DNA from: Branchipolynoe longqiensis
Taxonomy: Eukaryota; Annelida; Polychaeta; Phyllodocida; Polynoidae
Length of the DNA: 64,000 nt
Reading direction: 5' to 3'
NCBI GenBank assembly: GCA_030323885.1
Contig: CM059198.1
Coordinates: 57,252,917-57,316,916, forward strand
In this document: piece after piece, positions 43,928-54,575 of the stretch
Layout: every line of letters starts with the position of its first letter
Position numbering within the stretch: position 1 is the first letter of the stretch
Notes under the pieces: generated by a model
The model's input: only the letters and a program-made list of their open reading frames with translations
Database searches by the model: none
What the model was told of the DNA's origin: nothing
Made by a program: the position numbers and the translations under genes

Positions 43928-44429
43928 GTATGTGTATCATATATCTTCCGTGATGGGGATGTATTGGTACCAGTACAGGAATCAACTGCTGCATTGACAT
44001 ACATGTACTATTATGTGAATATTCTGTTTACTTGGCTGGGCTGTTATGTATATGTTCCATAATATGAATTACTCAATGCATTTATGACTTACTTGCAGCA
44101 TTAACATGGGTAATTCGGACACGAGAGTGGACAGCCGATAAACATCACCAATAAGACACTGTGGCGCCACCTCCCGGCTTCAGCCCAAAGTAACTGCGAC
44201 TCCCAGATCAAATTTCCCGCCATTTCGGTCACGTGACCCAACCTCAGTTTGAAACCTGCACACAACCATCCCAGCCGCCATCTTCGCACCATCCAGCTAT
44301 CTCCGCCCACCCACCCACACCGCTAGATACAAAAGTGAATCCATAGGGTTGATGGTTCGAGCCCCGCCCGATTCAAACCAACAGCATGGCCCACGAAGAA
44401 GAAGCAGATCAACGGCGGTTCCTGGTTCA
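43928..44429. other. Array remainder and unassigned DNA
   Basis: Continuation of the TATGTGAATAT-type array to about 44100, then about 330 bp of moderately GC-rich, unrecognised sequence. Confidence 0.4.
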
Positions 44430-45590
44430 GTGACACTTGCGGTGGTGTTGAGGTTTGTTCTGGAGTGGTGTTTGTGGTGGGGCTACTGATACAGGACTAG
44501 TGATGGTGACTCTGGTAGTGGTAGTTGTGGTGGAGGTAGACGTAGTGGTCCTTGTGGTGGTATTGATGTTTGTTGTGGAGGTAGAAGGAGTGGTGTACTG
44601 GTAGTGGTAGTAGTGGAGGTTGTGGTGGAGGTAGACGTAGTGGTGTTTGTGGTGGGGATACTGATATATGACTAGTGATGGTGAATCCGGCAGTGGTAGT
44701 AGTGGAGGTTGTGGTGGAGGTAGATGTAATGGTGCCTGTGGTGGTATCGGAGTTTGTTCTGGAGGTAGAAGGAGTGGTCTTTGTGGTGGGGCCACTGACA
44801 CAGGCCTAGTTATGGTGACTCTGGTAGTGGTAGTAGTGGAGGTTGTGGTGCAGGTAGATGTCGTGGTGCGTGTGGTGATATTGAAGTTTGTGGTGGAGGT
44901 AGATTGAGTGGTGTTTGTGGTTTGGCTACTGATACAGGTCTAGTGATGGTGAATCTGGTAGTAATAGTAGTGGATGTTGTGGTGGAGCTAGAAGTAGTGG
45001 TGCTTGTGGTGGTGGTGAAGCTTGTGGTGGAGGTAGAAGTAGTGCTGCTTGGAGGTATGAAGTAGTGGTAATAGTAAAGGCCTAATGATGGAGAATCTAC
45101 TAGTGATCATACTGGACGTTGTGGTGGAGGTAGGTGTATTGATGCTTGTGGTTGTGGTGGAGGTTGTGGTGGAGGTAGGATTAGTAGTGCTTGTATTGGT
45201 GGCAATAGTACAGGCCTAATGGTCGTGAATCTGGTAGTGATCGTAATGGAAGTTGTGGTGGAGGTAGAAGTACTGGTGTTTGTGGTGGTGGTGGAGTTTG
45301 TGGTGGGGGTAGATGTAGTGGTGCTTATGGTGGTGGTGGAGTTTGTGGTTGGGGTATATGTAGTGGTGCTTGTGGTGGTGGGAATAGCATAGGCCTAATG
45401 ATGGTGAATTTGGTAGTGGTATTAGTGGAGGTTGTGGTGTACTTACAAGTGGTGGTGGTTGTATTGGTGGTACTACTACAGGACTACTGGTGGTGAATCT
45501 GGTAGTGGTGATATTGGAGGTTGTGGTGGTGGTATAAGTAGTGGTGTTTGTGGTGGTGGTGGCATTAGTGGTGGAGGAACAGTCAGTTAC
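44430..45590. repeat. GGT-rich minisatellite with 44-bp periodicity
   Basis: GTAGTGGTGTTTGTGGTGG and GGAGGTTGTGGTGGAGGTAG alternate. A marker of the CTACTGATACAGGACTAGTG / TGGTGAATCTGG type recurs at about 44480, 44657, 44790, 44923, 45060, 45200, 45380 and 45468. Spacings are close to 2, 3 or 4 times 44 bp. Thr/His-rich minus-strand frames are artefacts. Confidence 0.85.
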
Positions 45591-46324
45591 TGATGCTCTG
45601 AGATGTAGAACAACACATGCAGGGAAAACGTGCAGAAGGTGGGGATGGACAACCACCGGACACCCAACCGTCAGGATGCGGCAGACCCGCAGTCACAACG
45701 CCCCCTGTTGGATTAACACGGCATAAGCCGGACTTCGCAGCAGCCACAGTGTCCCGCCAGGGGAAGCTTGGGGTGTCGGGCCCGTTCTATACCCGCTTGT
45801 ACAGCACACCAGCAAACAGCGCAAAGACGTCCCAGCTGAGATTAGCTGAACGATTTGATGTTCATTGTTTATTTTGTTGTGGGTAAATTGTGCTTATCCA
45901 GTAAATAATCATGGGTTTTGGATTCCGTGCTGGGAGAATGTTCTTCCTGCCATATTCTGTTGTTATTTCTTTTGGAGGGTGTGTGTAATTGATGTGTTAT
46001 TCATAAAATACACGTTTTTTTTATCAGTACTGGGAGGGAGTTCTCCCGGATTATTATGTTGTCGTGTGTGTTGGTATATGTGTGTAAATGATGTTTTATT
46101 CACTATATACAAATTGTTATATTTTTAGGATGAGGAGACTGCTCTTCCGGCCGTATTATGTCCCATTCATTCACGTAGATAATATAATCGATATATATAC
46201 AAAAGCTGATTGCAATGCAAAGAAAGGATAGTCATGTGACTTCCGAGTTGTGTAATACTAATTGTCTACGGTGAACTTCATGGGGATGCACTGTATATGC
46301 AGTACCCATTGATAGGGTGATTGC
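45591..46324. repeat. Unassigned DNA with a two-copy repeat of about 115 bp
   Basis: 45591-45900 is moderately GC-rich and unrecognised. 45920-46150 holds two diverged copies of a unit with GTGCTGGGAGAATGTTCTTCC / GTACTGGGAGGGAGTTCTCCC and TGTGTGTAATTGATGTGTTATTCA. Confidence 0.5.
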
Positions 46325-46440
46325 ATCAGGGATCCTAGGTTGTGGAATGGTTAGGACGCTGGCCTCGGAATGTGGCTTCAAATCATGCTCTAAGCACAAT
46401 ATTTCGCATTTCCATCACGCCCACAACATTAATTGTTATA
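46325..46440 (+). repeat. T2 SINE 3' part
   Basis: GTGGAATGGTTAGGACGCTGG (A box) to TTCAAATCATGCTC (decayed B box) and ATATTTCGCATTTCCATCACG. It lies just outside the recombinase retroelement. Confidence 0.65.
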
Positions 46441-46470
46441 TATGTTCAAATAATCCAAGTGATAATAAAT

Positions 46471-46637
46471 CATTCACATTACTCGGCCATGTGGCGGGAT
46501 AGCAAGACATAAGAGGAAACTGATTTAAAAGTTGTATTAAAGAAAAGTAATTGTCACCAACAGGTAGGCAGAGCAGGTTAGGGCAATTGGGCGGCTAGGA
46601 CCTGAATGTTCTGGCAATGGAGGCTGGAGCGTATGGA
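46471..46637 (-). repeat. B2 repeat of the YR element
   Basis: ATTCACATTACTCGGCCATG, then AAAGTTGTATTAAAGAAAAG, CAGGTAGGCAGAGCAGGTTA and TGTTCTGGCAATGGAGGC. It aligns with 46833-46973. This is the outer 3' end of the element on the minus strand. Confidence 0.8.
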
Positions 46638-46737
46638 TGCTGAGGCTGAGAGAGTCCAGATGATGGAGCACACAGGAGGGCATGTAGAGGTGGAAGGATC
46701 ATCACTCAGCCCCCAGTTAGAAGGTTGGTGTGTCGGG

Positions 46738-46832
46738 AAGCGAAGTATACAGGAGCGTGTGCTGTTAGAAGACAGAATAGACATAGGCTTGTATGCAAAT
46801 TACCCATGTTGACCTTGGGCCAACATGCACAA
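46738..46832 (-). repeat. A2 repeat of the YR element
   Basis: GCGAAGTATACAGGAGCGTG, GACATAGGCTTGTATGCAAA and TTACCCATGTTGACCTTGGG correspond to A1 at 52588-52720. A2 lies directly against B1, as expected for split direct repeats. Confidence 0.8.
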
Positions 46833-46973
46833 TTCACATTACTCGGCCATGATTTTAAAGTTTTATTAAAGAAAAGTAATCGTCACCTACAGGTAGGCAG
46901 AGCCAGTTATGGCAATTGGGCGGCTAGGACCCAAATGTTCTGGCAATGGAGGCGGGAGCGTATGGACATGTAC
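46833..46973 (-). repeat. B1 repeat of the YR element
   Basis: It aligns with B2 over about 140 bp: GGGCGGCTAGGACCCAAATG versus GGGCGGCTAGGACCTGAATG. It lies just after the recombinase stop region. Confidence 0.8.
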
Positions 46974-46984
46974 AAGTGGAAGGA

Positions 46985-47885
46985 TCAGCGCTCACCCAAG
47001 ATATGAGTGAACGCTGATGGAGATTCGGTGATCAGCATGGAGTCCATGTAGGTTGAGACAGCGCTGGACCTCCAGGTGCTGGTGGTCATGAGATTGGCCA
47101 GTGGGAGCCCAACAGCGTGGCAGGCTTGAGCAGCTCCCCTGTGAAGGATGTGGAGGCTGAGACATGTAGAGGCAGCGAGGCATAGAGCAGTGGTGAGGAA
47201 GCGGGCTGAGAGTGGTGCACCGGATGGAAGGAGGAGGGCATGGCAGTGTGGGGCAGGTTAGTCTTAGCAAGGTATCTGAACCAAGCCTTGAGAGGGGAGC
47301 ATGAAGAGTGAGTGATCGGGGGGAGGCAGAATACTAGAGGGCAGGCAGATTTTGGTTGAGTCTTGGTGGTATGGATATGGACAAGGAGTGCCTCAGGCTG
47401 TGACATCTGAGAAGAGAAGAGTTTGGGAGAATGACCGGGGGAAACAGTAACACAATTGCTTTGCCCGAAGCATAGTGCAATAGGCTAAGATGAGAGTGAG
47501 AACAATAACTGCAGGTAAGGGGGTCAGGCGGGTTAGGAATTAAGCGATCTGGGAGAGTTGGTCGGGGGTCAGGCCTGTGGCCTTTGTTGGGACATGGGAG
47601 GAGGACTTAATGATCACTTTCTTCATCACAGAAATCTTGTCCCTGTTAAAGAAACCCAGACCTTAACAGAAGAAAGATAATTGAACACAGTACCTGGCCA
47701 CCTATGAGCTAACGAAAGAAAACACAGGAAAGAGAGGAGGTCATAGACTCTAGCGGAGAGGGGGGAGACTGGGTGGAGGGTGCAGAACCACAAGTAGCGC
47801 CTCAAGTGGGAGGCTTTGTTGCGCCAAGTCCTATGGGTGAGTGCATTCTGGTAGACTTGGAGTAGGCCATCATGATGTTTCTACG
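46985..47885 (-). pseudogene. Tyrosine recombinase, decayed
   Basis: This enzyme class circularises or integrates the DNA copy by strand exchange through an active-site tyrosine. Minus strand: an N-terminal core-binding part with THRTWRNKASHLRRYLWFC (about 47785-47850), then LSSVKVW, and TPDQLSQIA. The C-terminal catalytic part reads HILHRGAAQACHAVG (about 47108-47152) and TSTWRSSAVSTYMDSM (about 47036-47085). The presumed catalytic Tyr codon is at 47048-47050. The HxxR box reads H-I-L-H-R, so the usual first Arg is replaced or shifted. Several frameshifts separate the pieces. A stop follows FTHILG near 46998. Confidence 0.75.
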
Positions 47886-48039
47886 AGTAGCCTGGAAGAT
47901 AAGGCAAACAGGTAATATATTCCAGGCTAGTGGGGTTTACATTGATAGTTTACATAGGAAAATCTATTATATCACTAGTCAAAGAGATTGGGATTCTAGT
48001 TAGAGACAAATTCAAGCACATAAGTGAGGCTTTGGGTTT

Positions 48040-48780
48040 AAAGAATGTATCAGATGTGGAGTGGCTTAGGGCATCTGCAAGTATTAACTGTGAACCAGGC
48101 TTATGGCATATCGCAAGTTCAATTTTATGTAAAGCAGAAAGAAGCCAGAGCTGCCTGACACAGGCACAGAAAACAGAGCCTTTGCCTCTGCCTGATGAGA
48201 GGACCTGCTGGGAAGCCAGGTTGTCTTTTTAATCTGTAATGTGTAGCTATGTGGGGAAGGGAGGAGGAGGACGGAATCTGCATGGACTAGATTGATCGGC
48301 TCGAGCTGAGTAATTGTGAGCTTCAGGTTGGCTAAGGGTGGATGGTATTTGGTTTAATTGAAATGTGTGCTGGAATAATTCCCCGTCTGCTGTCAATGTG
48401 GAATCAGACTCAATCTTCCAGGGGGATCTTGGCGTGGGGGGAATGAGTATGACCATATTGAAGGTAGCTATGAATTGTTCGAACCACTCTTAGTCCTTAA
48501 TGACATTGCGGTCGAACCAGTGTTGGCCACCAAAAGGAGTGGCTCTAACAGCTGCACGGACCCTGTTCGTGAACGTGGCTGCACATTTTATGCATTTCGA
48601 AAGCTGGTTCAGATTTCTCGTGAGATTCTGGAGCTGCTTCCTACTTGCTTTAGCCTTCTTCTTCCAGTCAGTACAAACCTGAAGAATGTCTTGCACTTTC
48701 TGAAATGGTAGAGATACTTTCTTTGTGTCTGTGACGATATTGAAGCCAAGCGATGTGAGATTAGTGGTAGGGGGAAGGCA
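48040..48780 (-). pseudogene. RNase H region of the YR retroelement
   Basis: Minus strand: KLQ-type stretch VQDILQVCTDWKKKAKAS with NQLSKCIKCAATFTNRV (thumb/connection part, about 48500-48690). Then IPPTPRSPWKIESDSTLTADG (about 48380-48445), which matches the start of the RNase H-like fold where D/S-A residues are expected. At the end comes HKPGSQLILADALSHS (about 48055-48105), the usual H-x-PG...ADALSR closing motif. One stop separates VIKD from EWFEQF. Confidence 0.75.
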
Positions 48781-49775
48781 TTTATCATGGGCAAGCTGGA
48801 GGCCTAGGGTTTTAGCTCATGAGAGAAAGTGGCTATAAGCATCAGCCGATTTTTGATATGTGCATTCTAGACGGAAAAAATCATTCAGATAACACAAGCT
48901 AAAATTACCTTGCTTATGCAGAAGCCAAACCAAGGACCTTCTGCTTGTGGCACATGTGAGTGCCGAGGGGCGACTGCTGAACTGGGGGGTATATATCGAC
49001 AATAACTGATTGTTAAGTGTAATGCCGAGAAGGGGGGATGAGAGGGGGCAGATTCTGAGCTGGCGATAAGCCCTGGCTAGATTGGCCGACCAGAGTCAAG
49101 CATTGGGGCCTAGAAAGGTAAGGCGGTCAGATAGTGTGGAGACAGTCAGAAGGGTAAAGTTAAACAAGTTGCCCTGGTAATAGCTTTTGATAATCCCGCA
49201 TTTACACTTCTCCTGGGAGAAAAGCACAAATCTAACATAACCCTCATTGTAGGGCTGACCTGCAACCAGGGATGGAAGGGAAGGCCGGAAATGGCCCTAA
49301 TATAGCACTGTGTTGACACTCACTCTTAATGTATGCTGTGATATGTGGGTCTGAATTTGCATCAGTTGTGTGATTAGTGAGTGTGGAGAGCGGGACCTTA
49401 ACTGAGGTATAGTCAATCGGCCACCCATATTCAAGATGATCTACTAATGTGTCGGGAAAGGCATGCCATGCTGTTATCAAGAAACATGAACGGATCAGAA
49501 GTTTCACTTGTAAGTAATTTTGCAGTTCTGAGGCTCCAACATGATTATAAATATTCAGATATGAGGGGAAGTCGGCCCACAGGGGGGCAGAGGCAATGGG
49601 CCAGAAGGTTGCTAGTGAGGCGCGATAAAGAAAAGGAGAGTGTCAAAGGGCATGGATGGAAGTTAGGGGGAAGTGCAAGGGCTGTTTGGACAGGCGTGTT
49701 GAACCAACCAAACATGAGATCAGGCAATGCCAGGTCAATGTCTGTTGAGTGTATTGTGTTTCAGTTGGTATGAAT
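48781..49775 (-). pseudogene. Reverse transcriptase of the YR retroelement
   Basis: It copies element RNA into DNA in active relatives. Minus strand: leader with YGWPIDYT and SAILGPFP (about 49280-49425), then LWSANLARAYRQLRICPLS (about 49050-49105), the palm motif with the first metal-binding Asp position replaced by Asn (ANLARAY where ADL is usual). Then comes the YxDD box, which reads YLND (codons at 48880-48891). Two catalytic-Asp positions are therefore altered. A stop after FLGPNA and shifts elsewhere confirm decay. Downstream RNase H is collinear. Confidence 0.75.
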
Positions 49776-49818
49776 TATGGAGAGTGAGGGTCTTGCAATC
49801 TGTGTGGTATGTGTGGGC

Positions 49819-49843
49819 GGGGGGGGGGGGGGGGGGGGGGGGG
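49819..49843 (+). repeat. Uninterrupted 25-G run
   Basis: Twenty-five consecutive G, flanked by C-interrupted G tracts (GGGCGG at 49815, CGGGCGACGGG at 49844). It lies between the RT part and the nested LINE. The length is likely to vary between individuals or assemblies. Confidence 0.85.
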
Positions 49844-49937
49844 CGGGCGACGGGTAGCGGGGGCGTGGGTTGCGGGAACCAGGTCATGGACAGGTGGCGC
49901 AGGGCCAGCTGGTTCCAGTAGTGTGGGATGTGGGGCT

Positions 49938-51215
49938 GGTGTTTTTTGTTGTTGTTTTTTTTGTTGAGGCTGTATTTATACTGTCCATAGCATATAAGCC
50001 CGGGTACCCAGGCTTGTTTTCAATGCTGGCCAGTTGTAGTGTTGGTGTTATCTTACCACACAGTGGCTGCTGATAAGGTATTTGTTTGCCTGCATTTCAG
50101 TAGCAGATAGATAATTGGTTAGTATGGTTAATAGCCTATGTTAGGTTTTTTTGGATTTTCTTGGTATATATGTATTTATTTTTTCTACTCTTATTACTAG
50201 ACTAGCCTACTCCTATTTACATATCATAGGCTTGTACGTAGTTGTGTGGTGTGTTATCTGGCTACTTTTGGCATGGTTACCTTCCATTGGGCGTCCCGCT
50301 GGTGGGCCGTGACATATCACATGCCCCTTTGGAGTGCAGCTTAGTGGGGGTTTCCTAGCCTTATTTTGCACAGATATTTTTTGTAAGTTTTTAGGTCAGG
50401 AATTTGTCGATCCTTTACTGTTTGGGCATTCCATACCGTGGCAGCCATTTCCAGCGTGCTTCTCTCATGAGCTTTTATTTGGCTTCTGGTCTGCTTTAGT
50501 AGTGGCGCATTATTTGCTCTAGTAGCCCTTTGTGGTTTTGTTAGAAGTTTAATGTTTTGACTATAGCTATATGCTAATGTTTTCAGATGAATTATTCTCC
50601 TATTTTCTAGTAGTTTCACTTTGGTTCTTTTGTGTATGTCATAGGTGGGGTGCAGCTTGTCTACTCTTAGACAGATTTTTAGGACTCTGTTCTGCAGTGT
50701 TTGCAGTTTTTTTAGTAGTTCTTTTCTCGCACCCATGTAGTTTACATCTCCATAGTCAAAATAGGGGAGCACCATGCCCTTGAAGATTTTTATTGACATT
50801 TCTTGTGTCATGTAGTCTCTTAGCTTTGCAAATAGCCACAGTTTGTGGTTTACTTTATGTATAATTTTATTTATACATAAGTTGTAGTTTAGTTGGCTGT
50901 CCAACTCAAGGCCTAGGTATTTGTAATGGTCTACATTTTCTAGTGTTTGGTTTCCTAACTTACAGTGTAATTTTCTTTCTGGCATTTGTTTATGCGAGAA
51001 GAGTACTGTTTTTGATTTGCTTGTGTTGATGGTTATTTTGTTGGAGTCAGACCACTCATCTAGTTTTAGTAGGAGTTTATTTAGTTTAGTTATTACCTCC
51101 TCTTCTGTGGTGCCATTTGCGTATATGACTGTTTCATCTGCGTATAGTTGGAGGCATTCAGTTTGCAGCCATTTTTCAAGATCGTTTATATAGATTATAA
51201 AGAGTAGTGGGAGGG
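49938..51215 (-). mobile_element. Nested 5'-truncated LINE insertion
   Basis: It contains the 3' part of a non-LTR polymerase (51210-50341) and about 400 bp of 3' untranslated DNA, ending on the minus strand at an AC/A-rich CAACAACAAAAAACACC. It interrupts the YR element between gag and RT. I could not find a clean target-site duplication. Confidence 0.65.
50341..51215 (-). pseudogene. Non-LTR reverse transcriptase, palm end to C-terminus
   Basis: About 290 codons are open without a stop, by far the least decayed protein in the window. PLLFIIYINDLEKW is the motif leading to the palm. LQLYADETVIYANG is the catalytic box with the second Asp replaced by Glu (YADE for YADD). Thumb motif HYKYLGLELD follows, then RVLKICLRVDK, and the C-terminal VWNAQTVKDRQIP...FK-type end. 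The first in-frame Met lies in unrelated low-complexity sequence, so the start is an artefact. The fingers, first palm motif and endonuclease are missing. It belongs to the CR1/Jockey/RTE assemblage; finer placement needs a tree. Confidence 0.85.
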
Positions 51216-51370
51216 GGGAAGGGTTGGGGTGTGTGTGGTAATGGGGTAATGGTAAACAATCCGGCAATTGACTTATTGGTGCCGGGGGAGGGGCTGAATC
51301 AGCTCATGGTTTCTTCTCGCGAAACTGTCGTTTATTCTGGCAATCTTCCTCTTTGTGATTTAGAGCCCTC

Positions 51371-52540
51371 CTAGTCATATATACGCATCATGCGCATATA
51401 TGCAGCTGTCTGTTGAGAAGAGTTTGTGTCAGGTGCCAAACCCGCAATCCCTCCCCCAATTCCAGTTATAGCAGGCCTTGCCTTCAGTGTCCTTACTATA
51501 GTCATCACTGGGATTGAGAGTGGCTTGAGGCTAGGTGGGGGGGGGGGGTGAAACTGAAGCTGTGGGTCAAAGGCTGGGCAGACTTGGAATGGTCTACCAT
51601 CGCGCTTAATGTCTTTAATTTGGGCAGCATTGAGCCAGCTGTCACTCAGATGACCGTCAGCTACCATCTGGAAGATGCACTCTGACCACCTCCTACATGA
51701 CACCCAATCCCATGTAATAGCCATACATTACAGGACCTGCTCGTGCTGGAGAACAGCTGGCCACTAGGTGTCAGGGAATGTGGGGTGGGAGGTGAGCTCT
51801 CTAAATATTCAGACCATGTTGCCTTGCCCATGCCAATTTTCTTGCAGCTGACCCCTCTATTAAGGAATAAGTCAGGGAGGAGTTCCATACCTTTTGTCCT
51901 CGGAAGGAGCTGGTCACTGTCCAGGAGGTCGAGTCTAGGTGGTGGCAGTCAATCTGGTCTAGGCTCTGGGCGTGGCTGGGTGGTGGGGTAGTGGGGAAGG
52001 GGGGGGGGGGGAGTCGGGAGGCTTGGTGGTGCCAGTGCTCAGTGGCAATGGTGTGGCAATTGTGGAGGGGAGTGCAACAGGGCTCAAGGGTATGTTGGCA
52101 TCATGGTAGAGGGGGGGAAGTTTTGGGTATTGAGAAGAGAGGGGGGTGAGTCTGGGGCAGGAAGCGGGGTGGCGCCGGGACCTAGAGCGGGCTGGCGGAT
52201 TGAACATATAGGGGAAAAGAGACCCTGCTTGCCTGGTACGCCTAGGTGTTGGGGACAGTGAGGCACTGTTGCGGGCTGCCAGGCGAGCAGCATTGGAGAG
52301 GCACCTATTTTTGTGGGTGAGGCGGCAAATTATGTCCCTGTCCGACTCTGTGTGTGAATACGGGGAGTCCATGGGTCCTGGAAGTGCTGGCTGTGGCAAT
52401 GTTGAGTCACTTGAGTCAGGCGAGTTCTGGTTTAGAAACTGGTCGCAGGAAGGTTCGGCTTGTCTGGGCGGTTGCCGGTGGGAGGCTCCCAGAGACAAAG
52501 GCAAGCTGCCTCATCTTTTGCATGTTGGCGGCATTCTCAC
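51371..52540 (-). pseudogene. Gag-like region of the YR retroelement
   Basis: Minus strand from about 52536: MPPTCKR, stop, then a long open stretch (52504-51959) rich in Pro/Ser/Arg with RDIICRLTHKNRCLSNAARL and PPARSRSRRHP. A second stretch (51724-51371) has WSECIFQMVADGHLSDSWL and QIKDIKRDGRPFQ. The position right after A1 and before RT is where gag lies in YR retrotransposons. The protein itself shows no universal motif, so the call is by position and composition. Confidence 0.5.
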
Positions 52541-52587
52541 CTATGTAGCACAGAAGTGGTAATCTGGTACGTTGCTATCCTAGTAGG

Positions 52588-52720
52588 GCAAGCGAAGTGT
52601 ACAGTAGTGTGTGCTGTTTGAAAGTGAGGAGTAGCAGTGCAGAGGTAAGCAAGGAATACAGAAATCGACATAGCCTTTTATGCAAATTACCCATGTTGAC
52701 CTCGGGCCAACATGGGTAAT
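52588..52720 (-). repeat. A1 repeat of the YR element, ending in an inverted repeat
   Basis: GCGAAGTGTACAGTAGTGTG and TTATGCAAATTACCCATGTTG match A2. The outer end carries a perfect 12-bp inverted repeat, TTACCCATGTTG (52687-52698) and CAACATGGGTAA (52708-52719), around ACCTCGGGC. Confidence 0.8.
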
Positions 52721-52797
52721 GATTGTGTTGTGAATGAGTGTAACACAAGAGGTTAGTTAATACATGAGTTAAAACGAATAATTCTTTGGTTATTAGG

Positions 52798-53082
52798 AGT
52801 GTCCATCCTGGCAATATCTAAGGCTATAACAGGATGGGTTCCGACTTGTGACAGTGCACACTCAAGGTGACTTTATAGTGCCCCCCATTGGGTGATCACT
52901 GTGCCTGCACTAGGACCTGATATCTAATTCAGTCGCATTATCCTGTCACTGAACTAACCAGTCCTTGCTCTAATCGAGCACCTGGCTTGGAAGGCAGTGT
53001 TTGGAACCCATGGTTACGAATCCGATGATCTACCAAAACGGGAGACGGATGCGCAAATCATTCGGCCATCCCATCTGGTCAG
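52798..53082 (-). repeat. T1 SINE, head type A, diverged
   Basis: CATCCTGGCAATATCTAAGG to AAATCATTCGGCCATCCC. A deletion has removed part of the body near 52975. Confidence 0.75.
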
Positions 53083-53839
53083 GTAAATGCGAGATTAACG
53101 CGTTTGTTATATTGAACAAAATTAAACCAGAGAAGTACACTTAGATACACACACATATACCGACGTATATACTATGTATATGCGGATGTAGGCGGCGCAC
53201 GGGGGAGACCCCCCCCCCTCCGGTTTGGCGAACCGGATGGGGGGGTCGGCTATTGTAACAGCTGCAGCACCCACTTACACAGCCCACTTGCTGCTCGCCG
53301 GCTGCCTCACTCTGCTCTGTGACGCCGGCCTGTAACAAATTTTATTTTGTATTCTGGTAGGGCACTATGTGCCCAGCCAGATACTGACTATTGACTTACT
53401 ATGTGAAATAAAGTTGTATCCTCCATTCCGTTTCTGTCTCAGTGCGTAACTTACATATATATATATACATATACTTATATGTTCCTTATAATCCATTATG
53501 GGAACATAAACAAGGACACTACCACCCATTAGTTCCCTCTCGCTCTATGCAACCATCTCCTGACCTAGAGAGTGCCTAGTGCTTTCGGACTGAGTTACAT
53601 ATTCAACCAAATAGGCATGAACTATGTTTGGTCAGTATCGCATAGCCTCAGGGCTTTGTTCCATCTCTGACCCCTACTGCCATCTTCTGACATTGGTCAA
53701 TCTCGTCTCCAGACCAGCGCAGGCGGTCATGTTTTGAATGTTTGGTGGGCTATTTAATATATTCCCACCGGAAAATATATACGTTTTCTCAGAAAGAGTA
53801 TTCCCGTTGGATGCCAGCCCTACCCCCACCCACCCCCCG
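53083..53839. other. Unassigned DNA
   Basis: 53180-53330 is GC-rich with C and G runs. TA microsatellite at 53455-53475. 53480-53580 resembles 670-760 and 19240-19290 only in the phrase CCATTATGGGAA(C/T)ATAAACAAG, perhaps a shared old repeat. Confidence 0.4.
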
Positions 53840-54575
53840 TATATTGAATACAGTATACAGATAACATAATATAATCCTATCAACACTACTTTGATATGTG
53901 GACGTACCACTTGTAATACCCCCAGCCTTCCCCCCCGCATGTACTTGCAGTATACCGATAACATGCTAGCATCCTATTAACACTGCATTGATATGTGGAT
54001 ATACCACTTGTAATATCCCCACCCACCCCATATTTACTTATATAGCATACCGATAACATGATGGAGTCCTATTAACAGGGCATTTATATGTGGATATACC
54101 ATGTGTAATATCCCCACTACCCCATATTTACTTATATAGCATACCAATAACATGATGGGAGTCCTATCAACAGGGCATTGATGTGTGGATATACCACTTG
54201 TGATACCCCAACCCATCCCTCATTTACTTATATAGCATACATATAACATGTCCTGATATAGTCCTGTTAACGCTGCATTGATATATAGAGATACCACTTG
54301 TAATACCCTCACCCACCCTCCATTTAGTTATACAGTATACAGATAACATGAAATAGTCCTATCAACAGGGCAGTAATATGTCGACATACCACTTGTAATA
54401 CCCTCACCCACCCCCATTTACTTATATGCTATAAATATAACATGATAGAGTCCTATCAACATATCATTGATACGTGGATATACCACTTGTAATACCCCCC
54501 TCCCCCACCCGGTGTATGTATATAGTATACATATAACATGATAGAGTCCTATCAACACAGCATAAATATGTATCG
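53840..54575. repeat. About 95-bp satellite, 8 copies
   Basis: Each unit has GATAACATGATAGAGTCCTA, TCAACAC.GCATTGATATGTGG and ATACCACTTGTAATACCCCC. The markers recur every 94-97 bp. Confidence 0.85.

Larger units (their letters stand above)
46471..52720 (-). mobile_element. Tyrosine-recombinase retrotransposon (DIRS/Ngaro-like) with split direct repeats
   Basis: On the minus strand the order is A1 repeat (52720-52588), gag-like region (52540-51371), a nested LINE, RT (about 49770-48780), RNase H (to about 48050), tyrosine recombinase (about 47880-46990), then B1, A2 and B2. This A1...B1-A2-B2 arrangement is the split-direct-repeat plan of the PAT/Ngaro side of the YR retrotransposons (family knowledge). 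There are no LTRs, and no integrase or AP endonuclease of its own. Every domain carries frameshifts or stops, so the copy is dead. Without the nested LINE it is about 5 kb, a normal size for the group. I name the group from motif order, not from a search. Confidence 0.8.

Noticed and set aside
47930..48232. A 100-residue plus-strand frame
   Set aside because: It overlaps the minus-strand RNase H closing motif (ADALSHS) of the YR element and is its shadow.
52687..52719. A transcription terminator hairpin
   Set aside because: It lies at the end of a retroelement terminal repeat, and animal polymerase II genes do not use such terminators; recombination site is the better reading.
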